Of a stretch of 36,180 bases of DNA, positions 15,787-22,732 are shown one piece after another. Under the pieces are notes generated by a model, which ran no database searches, had not been told where the DNA came from, and saw only the letters and a program-made list of their open reading frames with translations. Origin of the DNA: Sulfurovum sp. Lineage in GTDB: Bacteria; Campylobacterota; Campylobacteria; Campylobacterales; Sulfurovaceae. Position 1 is the first letter of the stretch, and every line of letters begins with the position of its first letter. The position numbers were made by a program, and so were the translations under genes. The stretch is taken from contig JAMONL010000153.1 in the NCBI GenBank assembly GCA_027065815.1, positions 1-36,180 on the forward strand, read 5' to 3'.

Positions 15787-16965
15787 ATGATACAGCTACA
15801 AAAAACTGCACCTCTTGACACTGACTATCTTGAATCCTTAGGCTTTGTCTGGCATACAGACTCTGATGACACTTCATATATTTCGGATGAACTTATTGTC
15901 ATTTCTGAAGCAGAAGCGGAAGCCTACTATAAAGCAACAAACGAACTTTATGATATGTTCGTGGAAGCTGCCGAACATGTGGTTGAAAACAATCTCTTTC
16001 ATGAAATAGGCATCCCGTTTAATCTGGTTGATGTCATTAAAGAGTCTTGGGAAAATGATGTACATTGGCATCTCTACGGACGTTTTGATCTTGCAGGCGG
16101 CATTGATAACAGACCCATCAAACTGCTTGAATTCAATGCAGATACACCTACAGCACTTTTTGAAACTGCCATTGTACAATGGGCAATTTTAAAACAAAAC
16201 AATTTGGAAGAAGAGAGTCAATTTAATGCACTCTATGAAGTACTTGTTGACAACTTTAAAAGACTGGTCACACTTGAAGAGGATGTCTCTACCTTTGAAG
16301 AACATTATGACGGTTGGAATTTCCTCTTTACTTCTGTACGTGGAAACTCTGAAGAAGAGAATACAGTCAGACTGCTTCAACACATTGCGGAGGAAGCAGG
16401 ATACAACACTGAATTCGCATATATTGATGACATCGAATTTGATGCCAATGAGGGTATCTTCTATAACGATACCAACTATGAACTCTGGTTCAAACTCATC
16501 CCCTGGGAAGATATTGCTCTGGAAGAATCCGATCTGGCAATGTTGTTGACAACTATCATCAAAAATAAGAAAGCGATCATTTTCAATCCGGCATACACCC
16601 TACTCTTCCAGAGTAAAGGAATATTGAAAATATTATGGGATCTTTATCCGGATCACCCACTTCTGCTTGAAACTTCTTTTGAACCGTTAGAGGGTCAAAA
16701 ACAGGTAGAAAAACCTATATTCGGTAGAGAAGGCGGTTCAGTCACGATAGTAGATGAGAATAACCAGAAAATACTTTCCATAGAAGGTGACTACGACAGC
16801 CATAAAATGGTCTATCAGGCCTATACGGAACTTCCTACAGACAATGAAGACCAAAGCTATCAGGCTGGTGTTTTTTATGCCTATGAGGCTTGTGGACTTG
16901 GCTTTAGAAAAGGTGGGAAGATCTTAGATAATATGTCTAAATTTGTAGGGCATATCGTTAAGTAA
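15787..16965 (+). CDS. Glutathionylspermidine synthase-like ATP-grasp protein (YgiC/YjfC type)
   Basis: The 392-residue protein corresponds to the synthetase half of glutathionylspermidine synthase, without the amidase domain. Seen: 'WHLYGRFDLAGGIDNRPIKL' then 'LEFNADTPTALFETA' near residues 97-133 (the family EFNADTPT block), 'NFLFTSVRGNSEEENTVRLL' near 179-198, a probable metal/ATP segment 'KKAIIFNPAYTLLFQSKGIL', and a C-terminal 'QAGVFYAYEACGLGFRKGG' block. Known members ligate an amine to a peptide carboxylate using ATP, but stand-alone YgiC-type proteins have no confirmed substrate. The ribosome site GGAGGG lies inside the end of the lipoprotein gene. The strict pairing with a lipoprotein suggests an envelope-linked peptide or polyamine modification; that is inference. 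Confidence 0.85.
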   Translation: MIQLQKTAPLDTDYLESLGFVWHTDSDDTSYISDELIVISEAEAEAYYKATNELYDMFVEAAEHVVENNLFHEIGIPFNLVDVIKESWENDVHWHLYGRFDLAGGIDNRPIKLLEFNADTPTALFETAIVQWAILKQNNLEEESQFNALYEVLVDNFKRLVTLEEDVSTFEEHYDGWNFLFTSVRGNSEEENTVRLLQHIAEEAGYNTEFAYIDDIEFDANEGIFYNDTNYELWFKLIPWEDIALEESDLAMLLTTIIKNKKAIIFNPAYTLLFQSKGILKILWDLYPDHPLLLETSFEPLEGQKQVEKPIFGREGGSVTIVDENNQKILSIEGDYDSHKMVYQAYTELPTDNEDQSYQAGVFYAYEACGLGFRKGGKILDNMSKFVGHIVK

Positions 16966-16974
16966 ATAGATGAA

Positions 16975-17006
16975 TTCTAGGGACAAGGTATGCCTTGTCC
17001 CTAGAA
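16975..17006. terminator. Perfect 14-bp inverted repeat between converging genes
   Basis: TTCTAGGGACAAGG/CCTTGTCCCTAGAA with loop TATG sits 9 bp after the plus-strand stop and 13 bp from the ppaC stop. It is a very stable hairpin on both strands but has no U-run on either side, so it may act as a transcript 3'-end stabiliser or collision barrier rather than a classic terminator. Confidence 0.6.
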
Positions 17007-17019
17007 AGCAGAAGTAGAT

Positions 17020-17940
17020 TTAAAACTGCTTCTCCAAAAATGGAATGATCTGCTTCTTACGGCTCATCACACCTTTTAACCAAACCTGAGGAGCATCTTC
17101 CAGTGTTACATCAAATGCATTTTCAATCTTACTCACATCATCAGAAAGTACAAGCAGTTGTGATCCCTCTTGCATAATATCTGTCAAAAGAAGAAGTACC
17201 GTATGTCTATTCCCCTCTTCTTTCAGTTCTTTCATCGCAGCAAAAAGGTCTTCTTTCATGGTATCAAATACAGAAAGGTCAACCACTTCAAGCTGTCCGA
17301 CACCGATCTTGTTTCCACCCATATTGAAGTCTTTGAAATCTCTCAGTACCAACTCTCTTGGCGTAGCATTAAGCACATTTGATTTGACAATGAACATTTC
17401 CATTCCCAATGCTTTGTAATCCTCAATACCGGCGATCTCTGCCAACTCTTTACAGGCTTTGGTATCTTCTTTGGTACAGGTCGGTGATTTGAAAATGACC
17501 GTATCACTCAATATCGCACACATCATCATGCCTGCAAGTGCTTTAGGTATCTCAACATCATAGTAATCGAACATCTGTTTGACGATCGTGTTGGAACAGC
17601 CAACAGGACGTACCCACATTTCCAAAGGTGCATTGGTTTTAAGGTCCCCAAGTTTATGGTGATCTACGATCCCCAGGATCGTTGCTTCAGCAATATCTTC
17701 AGGACTCTGTGAACTCTCCATAAAGTCAATAAGATACACATTTTCACCTGCATATGAGGTTTTCAAAAGTGGTGCTTCATACCCAAACTTTTCAAGTATC
17801 CATTGTGTTTCAGGATTGAGCTCACCCTGTCTGGCAGGGATACACTCTTCACCCAGTTTGTTTTTCAAATATGAAAGCGAAATCGCACCTACGATCGAAT
17901 CTGTATCAGGAGTCGTGTGTCCAAATATATATGTTGCCAT
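17020..17940 (-). CDS. ppaC: Manganese-dependent (family II) inorganic pyrophosphatase
   Basis: This 306-residue cytoplasmic DHH-superfamily enzyme hydrolyses pyrophosphate and pulls biosynthetic reactions forward. Motifs: 'FGHTTPDTDSIVGAISLSYL' at residues 6-25 (metal-binding HxxPDxDS), 'YLIDFMESSQSPEDI' near 69 (family DHNE-type position, here DFME), 'ILGIVDHHKLGDL' near 88-100 (DHH), 'PVGCSNTIV' near 111-119, and 'LSDTVIFKSPTCTKED' near 144-159. The C-terminal DHHA2 domain ends with 'KGVMSRKKQIIPFLEKQF', which carries the basic substrate-binding SRKKQ. Length and motifs fit PpaC. It has its own TATAAT in the gap after apaH and an AGGAAAACAG ribosome site. Confidence 0.95.
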   Translation of the reverse strand: MATYIFGHTTPDTDSIVGAISLSYLKNKLGEECIPARQGELNPETQWILEKFGYEAPLLKTSYAGENVYLIDFMESSQSPEDIAEATILGIVDHHKLGDLKTNAPLEMWVRPVGCSNTIVKQMFDYYDVEIPKALAGMMMCAILSDTVIFKSPTCTKEDTKACKELAEIAGIEDYKALGMEMFIVKSNVLNATPRELVLRDFKDFNMGGNKIGVGQLEVVDLSVFDTMKEDLFAAMKELKEEGNRHTVLLLLTDIMQEGSQLLVLSDDVSKIENAFDVTLEDAPQVWLKGVMSRKKQIIPFLEKQF

Positions 17941-17970
17941 CTGTTTTCCTATCTTGGTTTTATTTGCGGG

Positions 17971-17976
17971 ATTATA
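17971..17976 (-). promoter_or_regulatory. Putative -10 (TATAAT) for ppaC
   Basis: A perfect TATAAT is read on the minus strand within the 36-bp gap between the apaH stop and ppaC ATG, about 30 bp before the start. It suggests ppaC can be expressed apart from the prmC-apaH operon. Confidence 0.5.
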
Positions 17977-18795
17977 TCATACTTTAGAGCAATCTACAGA
18001 TACGATCTTTACCTCATCACGGTCTATACGTGCAGCAGTTAATTCTCCACCCCACAGGCAGCCGGTATCTAAGCCCAGTACGTTATCATCCTGGTACAGA
18101 CCCAATGTTGACCAGTGGCCAAAAATGATCTTCAGGTCAATATCTTTTCTGTGATGACACTCAAACCAGGGTTTTAACCCTTTCTCTTTCAATGCTTTGG
18201 TAGGCGGACCTTTTTGGTCAAAATCCAAACGATGATCTTTGTAACAGAAACGCATGCGTATAAAAGAACTGACAATATAGCGGTCGATATCAATATGACT
18301 GGCATTTCTGTCAAAACGCTCCACTCCGTGTTTGAACATCTGTGTTAACCATATCTCGACATCATCACGACTCAATCTCTCTTCGATTCGTTTGCTGTAT
18401 TCCAGTGCCATACCGAGATCGAACTCTGGAGAGATCCCCGCATGTGACATACAATACCCCAAAGCATAATCCACATGCAGAAACTTTTGATGGCAAAGCC
18501 ACGCAATAAGTGTTTTGGCTTTTGGAGACTGAAGTATAGGATCAATGGTTTCATTAGATTTTTTCACACCATAATAAGCTGCTATCAGTGCAAGGTCATG
18601 GTTTCCCAGGACAATGATCACTGACTCTTTAATACTATAAAGATATTCCAATACTTCTAAAGATTTTGGTCCACGGTTCACAAGATCCCCTGCGACCCAC
18701 AAGGTATCTTTAGCCGGGTCAAACTCAACTTTAGTGAGTAGTCTCTGTAGAGAGTCATAGCATCCTTGAATATCTCCTATAGCCCAAACTGCCAT
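17977..18795 (-). CDS. apaH: Bis(5'-nucleosyl)-tetraphosphatase, symmetrical (ApaH)
   Basis: ApaH splits Ap4A into two ADP and in proteobacteria also removes Np4 caps from RNA. The 272-residue protein carries the metallophosphatase motifs: 'WAIGDIQGCYDSLQRLL' at residues 4-20 (GDxxG with the ApaH-type Gln), 'LWVAGDLVNRGPKSLEVLE' near 32-50, 'VIIVLGNHDLALIA' near 58-71, and later 'YCMSHAGISPEFDL' near 118-131 and 'IIFGHWSTLGL' near 224-234. These are specific to the ApaH branch. Its ATG overlaps the stop of the upstream DNA glycosylase gene by one base (TAATG), implying coupled translation. Confidence 0.95.
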   Translation of the reverse strand: MAVWAIGDIQGCYDSLQRLLTKVEFDPAKDTLWVAGDLVNRGPKSLEVLEYLYSIKESVIIVLGNHDLALIAAYYGVKKSNETIDPILQSPKAKTLIAWLCHQKFLHVDYALGYCMSHAGISPEFDLGMALEYSKRIEERLSRDDVEIWLTQMFKHGVERFDRNASHIDIDRYIVSSFIRMRFCYKDHRLDFDQKGPPTKALKEKGLKPWFECHHRKDIDLKIIFGHWSTLGLYQDDNVLGLDTGCLWGGELTAARIDRDEVKIVSVDCSKV

Positions 18796-19277
18796 TACAA
18801 TAACTCCTTATAGATTTTACATTTCTCATTAAAAGACATTTTTGCATAGGCAGATGAAGGAGAAGGCAGATACACCCTCTCTATTTCCAAATAGCCAAAA
18901 TGAGTTTCAAAAAGTGCCTGTGATTTTTTCCCTGTAAATGCCAGCTTTTTTATAGTTGGGTTCTCTTCTAAAAATACAGCGATGTTATTCACCTCTTCAT
19001 TTTCTAAGGAACTATCCAATGAGTTATCGCGTGAGCAAGCTTTTATCATATCCCAAAGACCATATTTGCACTCTTTTAAGAGCCAGATCTTTTGATCACG
19101 GTTATTGACAGGGTATGAGGTTATCGTTTCCAAAATCTTCCAGAACTGATTACGCGGATGTGCATAATAGAAATTGTTTTCAAAAGATTTAATACTCGGA
19201 AAAGAACCCAGTATCAAGATCTCTGTATCTTTGAAAACGATAGGCTTAAAAGGATGTTCCAAAATTTTATCTTCCAT
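18795..19277 (-). CDS. Hypoxanthine-DNA glycosylase (DNA-deoxyinosine glycosylase, UDG family 6)
   Basis: The 160-residue protein belongs to the uracil-DNA glycosylase superfamily, HDG subgroup, which removes hypoxanthine (deaminated adenine) from DNA. Seen: 'HPFKPIVFKDTEILILGSFPS' at the N-terminus, with the active-site-like 'LGSFPSIKSFENNFYYAHPR' near residues 25-44 followed by 'NQFWKILETI', a mid 'LWDMIKACSRDNSLD' segment, 'KLAFTGKKSQALFE' near 114, and a C-terminal 'VYLPSPSSAYA' in place of the family HPSP-type loop. Size is normal for the subgroup. It precedes apaH with a one-base overlap. A gap of 104 bp with a palindromic element separates it from the upstream DUF4149 gene. Confidence 0.85.
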   Translation of the reverse strand: MEDKILEHPFKPIVFKDTEILILGSFPSIKSFENNFYYAHPRNQFWKILETITSYPVNNRDQKIWLLKECKYGLWDMIKACSRDNSLDSSLENEEVNNIAVFLEENPTIKKLAFTGKKSQALFETHFGYLEIERVYLPSPSSAYAKMSFNEKCKIYKELL

Positions 19278-19281
19278 ACTG

Positions 19282-19381
19282 CCTGATCCTTATTTTATCT
19301 CGCCTACACGGCTACACTTCGTTCCGACCGTTTCGGTTCCAAAGCTACAAACGACAAGCAGTTGTCGTTTGCTTACGCTTC
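19282..19381. repeat. GC-rich palindromic intergenic element
   Basis: The spacer between two same-strand genes holds CAAACGACAA/TTGTCGTTTG (10-bp stem, loop GCAG, 19348-19371), a smaller ACCG/CGGT hairpin (19327-19337), and clustered CGnAG-like words (ACTTCGTTCC, CTTACGCTTC), all unlike the AT-rich spacers elsewhere here. It resembles the dispersed palindromic repeats seen in many bacterial genomes, but copy number cannot be judged from one window. Confidence 0.5.
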
Positions 19382-19861
19382 TCATTTACAAGCTTTCTGC
19401 ATATTTCTCACCATCAGAACCAATAATGCTAAAGAGAAGATCTTAAAATTGATCTCTGATCCTTTATGGGTATTGATGAAAGCTGCTGATTTTGTCATCT
19501 CTTCACCTGCCAACTGCATGGTCAGGATATCTGGGATGTAGTATTGTGAAAAAAGCAGACCGGTTGTAAATACGAAAAAGGTTGCTACCTGCGTGATGGT
19601 ATCTCTCTCAAATTTTTTGTATTTGTACCCTTCATAAAGTGCGACCATGATCAACATGAAGTTCACTAAATAAGAGAGCCTTACAAAGTTCTGTGTCATG
19701 ATTAGTCCTTCCTGATAGTGACTTAACACTTCAGATCCTAACCATTGTTCCGTATGAAAAGTCACGGGTGCTACGACAATACCTGCGTAGAGTCCTGCAC
19801 CCAGTACAGCACCTAAAAGTGTCAAATAAGCCATTGTTGCCATTCTAAAATATTTATTCAT
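19382..19861 (-). CDS. DUF4149 domain four-helix membrane protein
   Basis: The 159-residue inner-membrane protein has four predicted helices: about residues 8-32 ('MAYLTLLGAVLGAGLYAGIVVAP'), 58-80 ('FVRLSYLVNFMLIMVALYEG'), 89-108 ('ITQVATFFVFTTGLLFSQYY') and 138-155 ('FKIFSLALLVLMV'). 'GLYAGIVVAPVTFH' at the end of helix 1 and the loop after it match the DUF4149 (TMEM205-like) pattern. Function is unknown. It follows prmC by 17 bp and is probably in the same operon; this placement says little about its role. Confidence 0.75.
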   Translation of the reverse strand: MNKYFRMATMAYLTLLGAVLGAGLYAGIVVAPVTFHTEQWLGSEVLSHYQEGLIMTQNFVRLSYLVNFMLIMVALYEGYKYKKFERDTITQVATFFVFTTGLLFSQYYIPDILTMQLAGEEMTKSAAFINTHKGSEINFKIFSLALLVLMVRNMQKACK

Positions 19862-19878
19862 TTTTCATTTTCCTTATG

Positions 19879-20700
19879 CTAGTAAAACTCTATTACAAAT
19901 CCGCGATCAAAACCTGCAAGATCTTTATAGAATTGAACGGATTTTACTCCAACTTCTTTAACAAAAGCTTGTATCGGCTCTTTTTGATCATAACCCATTT
20001 CACATGCAAGGTATTTTGTGCCTTTTACTTGTGTATTAACGATAATTTGTTTTAAAAGTTCATCACCGACTCGACCTCCGAACAATGCCTCTTTAGGCTC
20101 ATAATCCACCACATTGGATTTCAACAAAAAATCTTCAGCAATATAGGGAGGATTGGAAACGACCAGTTCCAAAGTTTCAGGGACTTCATCGATCAGGTTG
20201 GATCTTCTTAATTCAATCTGATCTTTCAATCCGAAAGTATCTCTGTTTCTCCCTGCCACTTTCAAAGGCGTATCACAAATATCAGTGGCAATGATCTTTA
20301 ATTGAGGAAACATACGTGCCAAGACCACAGAGATAGCGCCGGAACCTATACCTATTTCAGCCATACGTGTGATCTTCTCTTTTTCAATGATCTCTGCTAC
20401 CAGATCTATCAGTATCTCCGTTTCCGGCCGGGGGATCAGTACTCCAGGTTCTACAGCCAAATGAATATCATAAAAACTGGCAGATCCTACGATATATTCA
20501 TACGGTTCATGTTTGACTCTGCGTAGTACAAGCTTCTTAAAACCGTCAAGATCTTCAAGCTCATCCGAAGCATGAATGATCAAAAACATACGGTCTCTGT
20601 TCAGATGATATGCCAAAAGCAGTTCTGCTTCATACAAAGGCCGTTCGCAACTCTCTTCAAGTTGAGAAGCTGCCCATTTAATACTTTCATTGATTGTCAT
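19879..20700 (-). CDS. prmC: Peptide chain release factor N5-glutamine methyltransferase PrmC (HemK)
   Basis: PrmC methylates the Gln of the GGQ motif in RF1 and RF2. The 273-residue protein has a helical N-terminal domain (about 1-75, 'YEAELLLAYHLN'), then 'YIVGSASFYDIHLAVEPGVLIPRPETEIL' (split here by position 85-113), the SAM motif 'MAEIGIGSGAISVVLARM' near 119-136, 'IATDICDTPLKVA', and the catalytic 'LVVSNPPYIAED' (NPPY) near 184-195. These features separate it from other NPPY methyltransferases. prfA is not adjacent. A minus-strand TATAAT only 20 bp before the ATG implies a leader of about a dozen bases. Confidence 0.95.
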   Translation of the reverse strand: MTINESIKWAASQLEESCERPLYEAELLLAYHLNRDRMFLIIHASDELEDLDGFKKLVLRRVKHEPYEYIVGSASFYDIHLAVEPGVLIPRPETEILIDLVAEIIEKEKITRMAEIGIGSGAISVVLARMFPQLKIIATDICDTPLKVAGRNRDTFGLKDQIELRRSNLIDEVPETLELVVSNPPYIAEDFLLKSNVVDYEPKEALFGGRVGDELLKQIIVNTQVKGTKYLACEMGYDQKEPIQAFVKEVGVKSVQFYKDLAGFDRGFVIEFY

Positions 20701-20719
20701 TGTCTATTTATTTCCAAAA

Positions 20720-20725
20720 ATTATA
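20720..20725 (-). promoter_or_regulatory. Putative -10 (TATAAT) for the prmC operon
   Basis: A perfect TATAAT on the minus strand, 19 bp before the prmC ATG, would place the RNA start near 20713 and give a very short leader starting near GGAAATAAA. No -35 match is evident. Confidence 0.45.
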
Positions 20726-20803
20726 TTAATTTACTTTAATACTGTATACTTGTAGTAATTATAGCGAAGTATTTCTCACTATTTCAATCCAAAAAGGCAC
20801 TCA

Positions 20804-21340
20804 ATGGTTTCCAACTACCAGTTCCCCCAATTCCCCAAAAGCAAAATATTTGAAAAGATGAAAAACTCTTTTGTCAAAAGATTTTTAACGGACAAAGCAA
20901 GTATCCGCTATCTCGAAGAGGGATTCATTAAAGCCACTGATATACCTTTTGTCAAATATATCGGAATGAAAGAAAATAATGAACAACTCTCTTTGGATCT
21001 TAAAAAAACCGTCTGTAACCATGTTGAGACCATTCATGCCGCTGCTCAGTTCACTTTAGCAGAAACAGAGAGTGGGATGCGTTTACAGAGCCTTTTCCCG
21101 GAACTTGAACAAAAAGTCATCCCTCTAGTGAGGGAGGCACAGATCAAATATAAAAAGCCTGCCACACAAAAGATCATTGCTTACTCATTTGTTGAAGATG
21201 AAGCAGTGGAGAAATTTAAACAGCAGTTCGCCAAAAAAGGCAGAGCATTGCTTCAGATCAGAGTGGAGATCCGTGATATTGATGATGTACTGACTTCTGA
21301 AGCACGCTATACCTGGTATGTACAGGCACGTGTTGATTGA
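20804..21340 (+). CDS. DUF4442-like hotdog-fold protein (putative thioesterase fold)
   Basis: The 178-residue soluble protein resembles the DUF4442/PaaI-like hotdog group. Supporting segments: an N-terminal amphipathic region 'MKNSFVKRFLTDK', 'VCNHVETIHAAAQFTLAETESG' near residues 70-91, where hotdog proteins have N-H-xx-xxHGG/A before the long central helix, and a C-terminal strand pair 'RALLQIRVEIRD' / 'ARYTWYVQARVD'. Many members hydrolyse acyl-CoA or acyl-ACP, but catalytic residues vary and none can be assigned here. A TATACT at 20745-20750 is a possible -10. The gene ends 3 bp from the stop of the M48 protease gene on the other strand, with no terminator between. Confidence 0.65.
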   Translation: MVSNYQFPQFPKSKIFEKMKNSFVKRFLTDKASIRYLEEGFIKATDIPFVKYIGMKENNEQLSLDLKKTVCNHVETIHAAAQFTLAETESGMRLQSLFPELEQKVIPLVREAQIKYKKPATQKIIAYSFVEDEAVEKFKQQFAKKGRALLQIRVEIRDIDDVLTSEARYTWYVQARVD

Positions 21341-21343
21341 TTC

Positions 21344-22624
21344 TTACTCTTTATCTATATAGGCAAAAATACCATCATTCGGTAATGCCGGTTCTTCAAG
21401 TTTCTCCTCTTCCCCTATGATCACATTGCTCGCATCATAACCCAATTCTTTAAGTCTCTCAAGTACCGGGGGATGAGTATAATAGAAGAAGATCACCAAA
21501 GGATGAGATTTTGGAAATGCTTTATTCTCTGTGACAAGTTTCATAAGGGCTGAGACCAAATTCTCTTTCCCTCCCATTTTTGAACCAAATTCATCCGCTG
21601 CATATTCATTGTGACGGCTGACATATGACATGACCGGAGTAAAGACAAAACTCACAAGAGGTAAAAGTAGCATCAGCATCGCTATCTTGACACCTGCTTC
21701 AGGAGAAACGCCCATGGCAATAAAAAGGTCATCCGGCAAATGTCCAAAAAGATAAAAAGAGATGAAAAGTAAAACACCCATCAGAGCGATATTCTTCCAA
21801 ATATCTCCATGAGAGAAATGTCCCAATTCATGTCCCAATACAGCCAAAAGTTCCTTTTGGTTCAGTTTTTCAACCAAAGTATCAAAAAGAACCACCCTTT
21901 TACTTTTTCCTAAACCACCGAAAAATGCATTCAAACGGCTATCACGCTTGGAAGCGTCCATGATGAAAATACCGTCACTTTTCAATCCTGCCTGCTCCAT
22001 CAGCCTGATAATGGCATCTCTGAGTTCCCCCTCTTCCAACGGAGAGAATTTATTGAAAAGGCTCATGAAGAACGGCATAAGAACATTGGCCATGACTGCA
22101 ATAGAGAACATAAGGATAAAGCCCAGGAGCCACCAATTCGCATAATTTGAAATGATCCATGCCAAAAGTGAAAAGATCACACCGCCGATCACAAAGAAAA
22201 GCAGTGCGGATTTTAGGTTGTCCATAATAAACATCTTCGGAGTCATTTTGTTAAATCCGAAATCTTCATCGATCTTGAATGTCTGGTAAAGCTGAAAAGG
22301 AAGCCCTACCACATAGTTAATAGCGATAAATCCAAAGAGAAAGAGGACTGCCTGTATAATCGCATTTTCTGCATGTATAAGGGAAGACAAAAAGACAAAC
22401 CCGGCAAGTACCCACCATACGAACATCAGGTAATCCACAAACATTTCAACCAGTGAAAGTTTCTCTTTGGCAACGGCATAGTTGGCAGCAACCGTATATT
22501 TTCCTTTAGGCATTAAGACAGGGTCTTTCCGTTTCTCGTCATTGATATATCCTATCTGCATGACTGAAATGTATATTCTCATAAATGTATAAATGGTGTA
22601 TAAAGCAAGTATTATTTCCAACAT
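21344..22624 (-). CDS. M48 family zinc metalloprotease (Ste24/CAAX prenyl protease 1-like)
   Basis: The protein is an integral membrane metalloprotease with about seven helices. The catalytic 'LAVLGHELGHFSHGD' holds HExxH near residue 275, and 'RHNEYAADEFGSKMGG' supplies the third zinc ligand Glu. 'FFMSLFNKFSPLEEGELRDA' and 'SKRDSRLNAFFGGLGKSKRVVLFDTL' are typical of the Ste24 branch rather than HtpX. In bacteria such enzymes act in membrane protein quality control; no CAAX prenylation is expected. The track starts at 22630 (MLMLEI), but AAGGA lies six bases before the second ATG and directly against the first, so I use 22624 (426 residues). A possible -10 TATATT is at 22652-22657. The C-terminus converges on the hotdog-fold gene. 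Confidence 0.92.
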   Translation of the reverse strand: MLEIILALYTIYTFMRIYISVMQIGYINDEKRKDPVLMPKGKYTVAANYAVAKEKLSLVEMFVDYLMFVWWVLAGFVFLSSLIHAENAIIQAVLFLFGFIAINYVVGLPFQLYQTFKIDEDFGFNKMTPKMFIMDNLKSALLFFVIGGVIFSLLAWIISNYANWWLLGFILMFSIAVMANVLMPFFMSLFNKFSPLEEGELRDAIIRLMEQAGLKSDGIFIMDASKRDSRLNAFFGGLGKSKRVVLFDTLVEKLNQKELLAVLGHELGHFSHGDIWKNIALMGVLLFISFYLFGHLPDDLFIAMGVSPEAGVKIAMLMLLLPLVSFVFTPVMSYVSRHNEYAADEFGSKMGGKENLVSALMKLVTENKAFPKSHPLVIFFYYTHPPVLERLKELGYDASNVIIGEEEKLEEPALPNDGIFAYIDKE

Positions 22625-22696
22625 TAGCATTCCTTATTAATTCGTTAGTGAAATATATCAGGATGAACTTTATCAAGCCTTAAAATTGACTCTCTT

Positions 22697-22705
22697 TGCT
22701 ATAAT
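22697..22705 (+). promoter_or_regulatory. Extended -10 (TGCTATAAT) for uup
   Basis: TGC plus a perfect TATAAT forms an extended -10 element 28 bp before the GTG start of the ABC-F gene, the best promoter match in the window. An extended TG can substitute for a -35. Confidence 0.6.
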
Positions 22706-22732
22706 TACAGCAATAATAACCAAGGAACAAAT

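Noticed and set aside
22625-22630. First ATG of the M48 protease frame
   Set aside because: AAGGA abuts it, while the second ATG lies six bases after AAGGA, the normal spacing.
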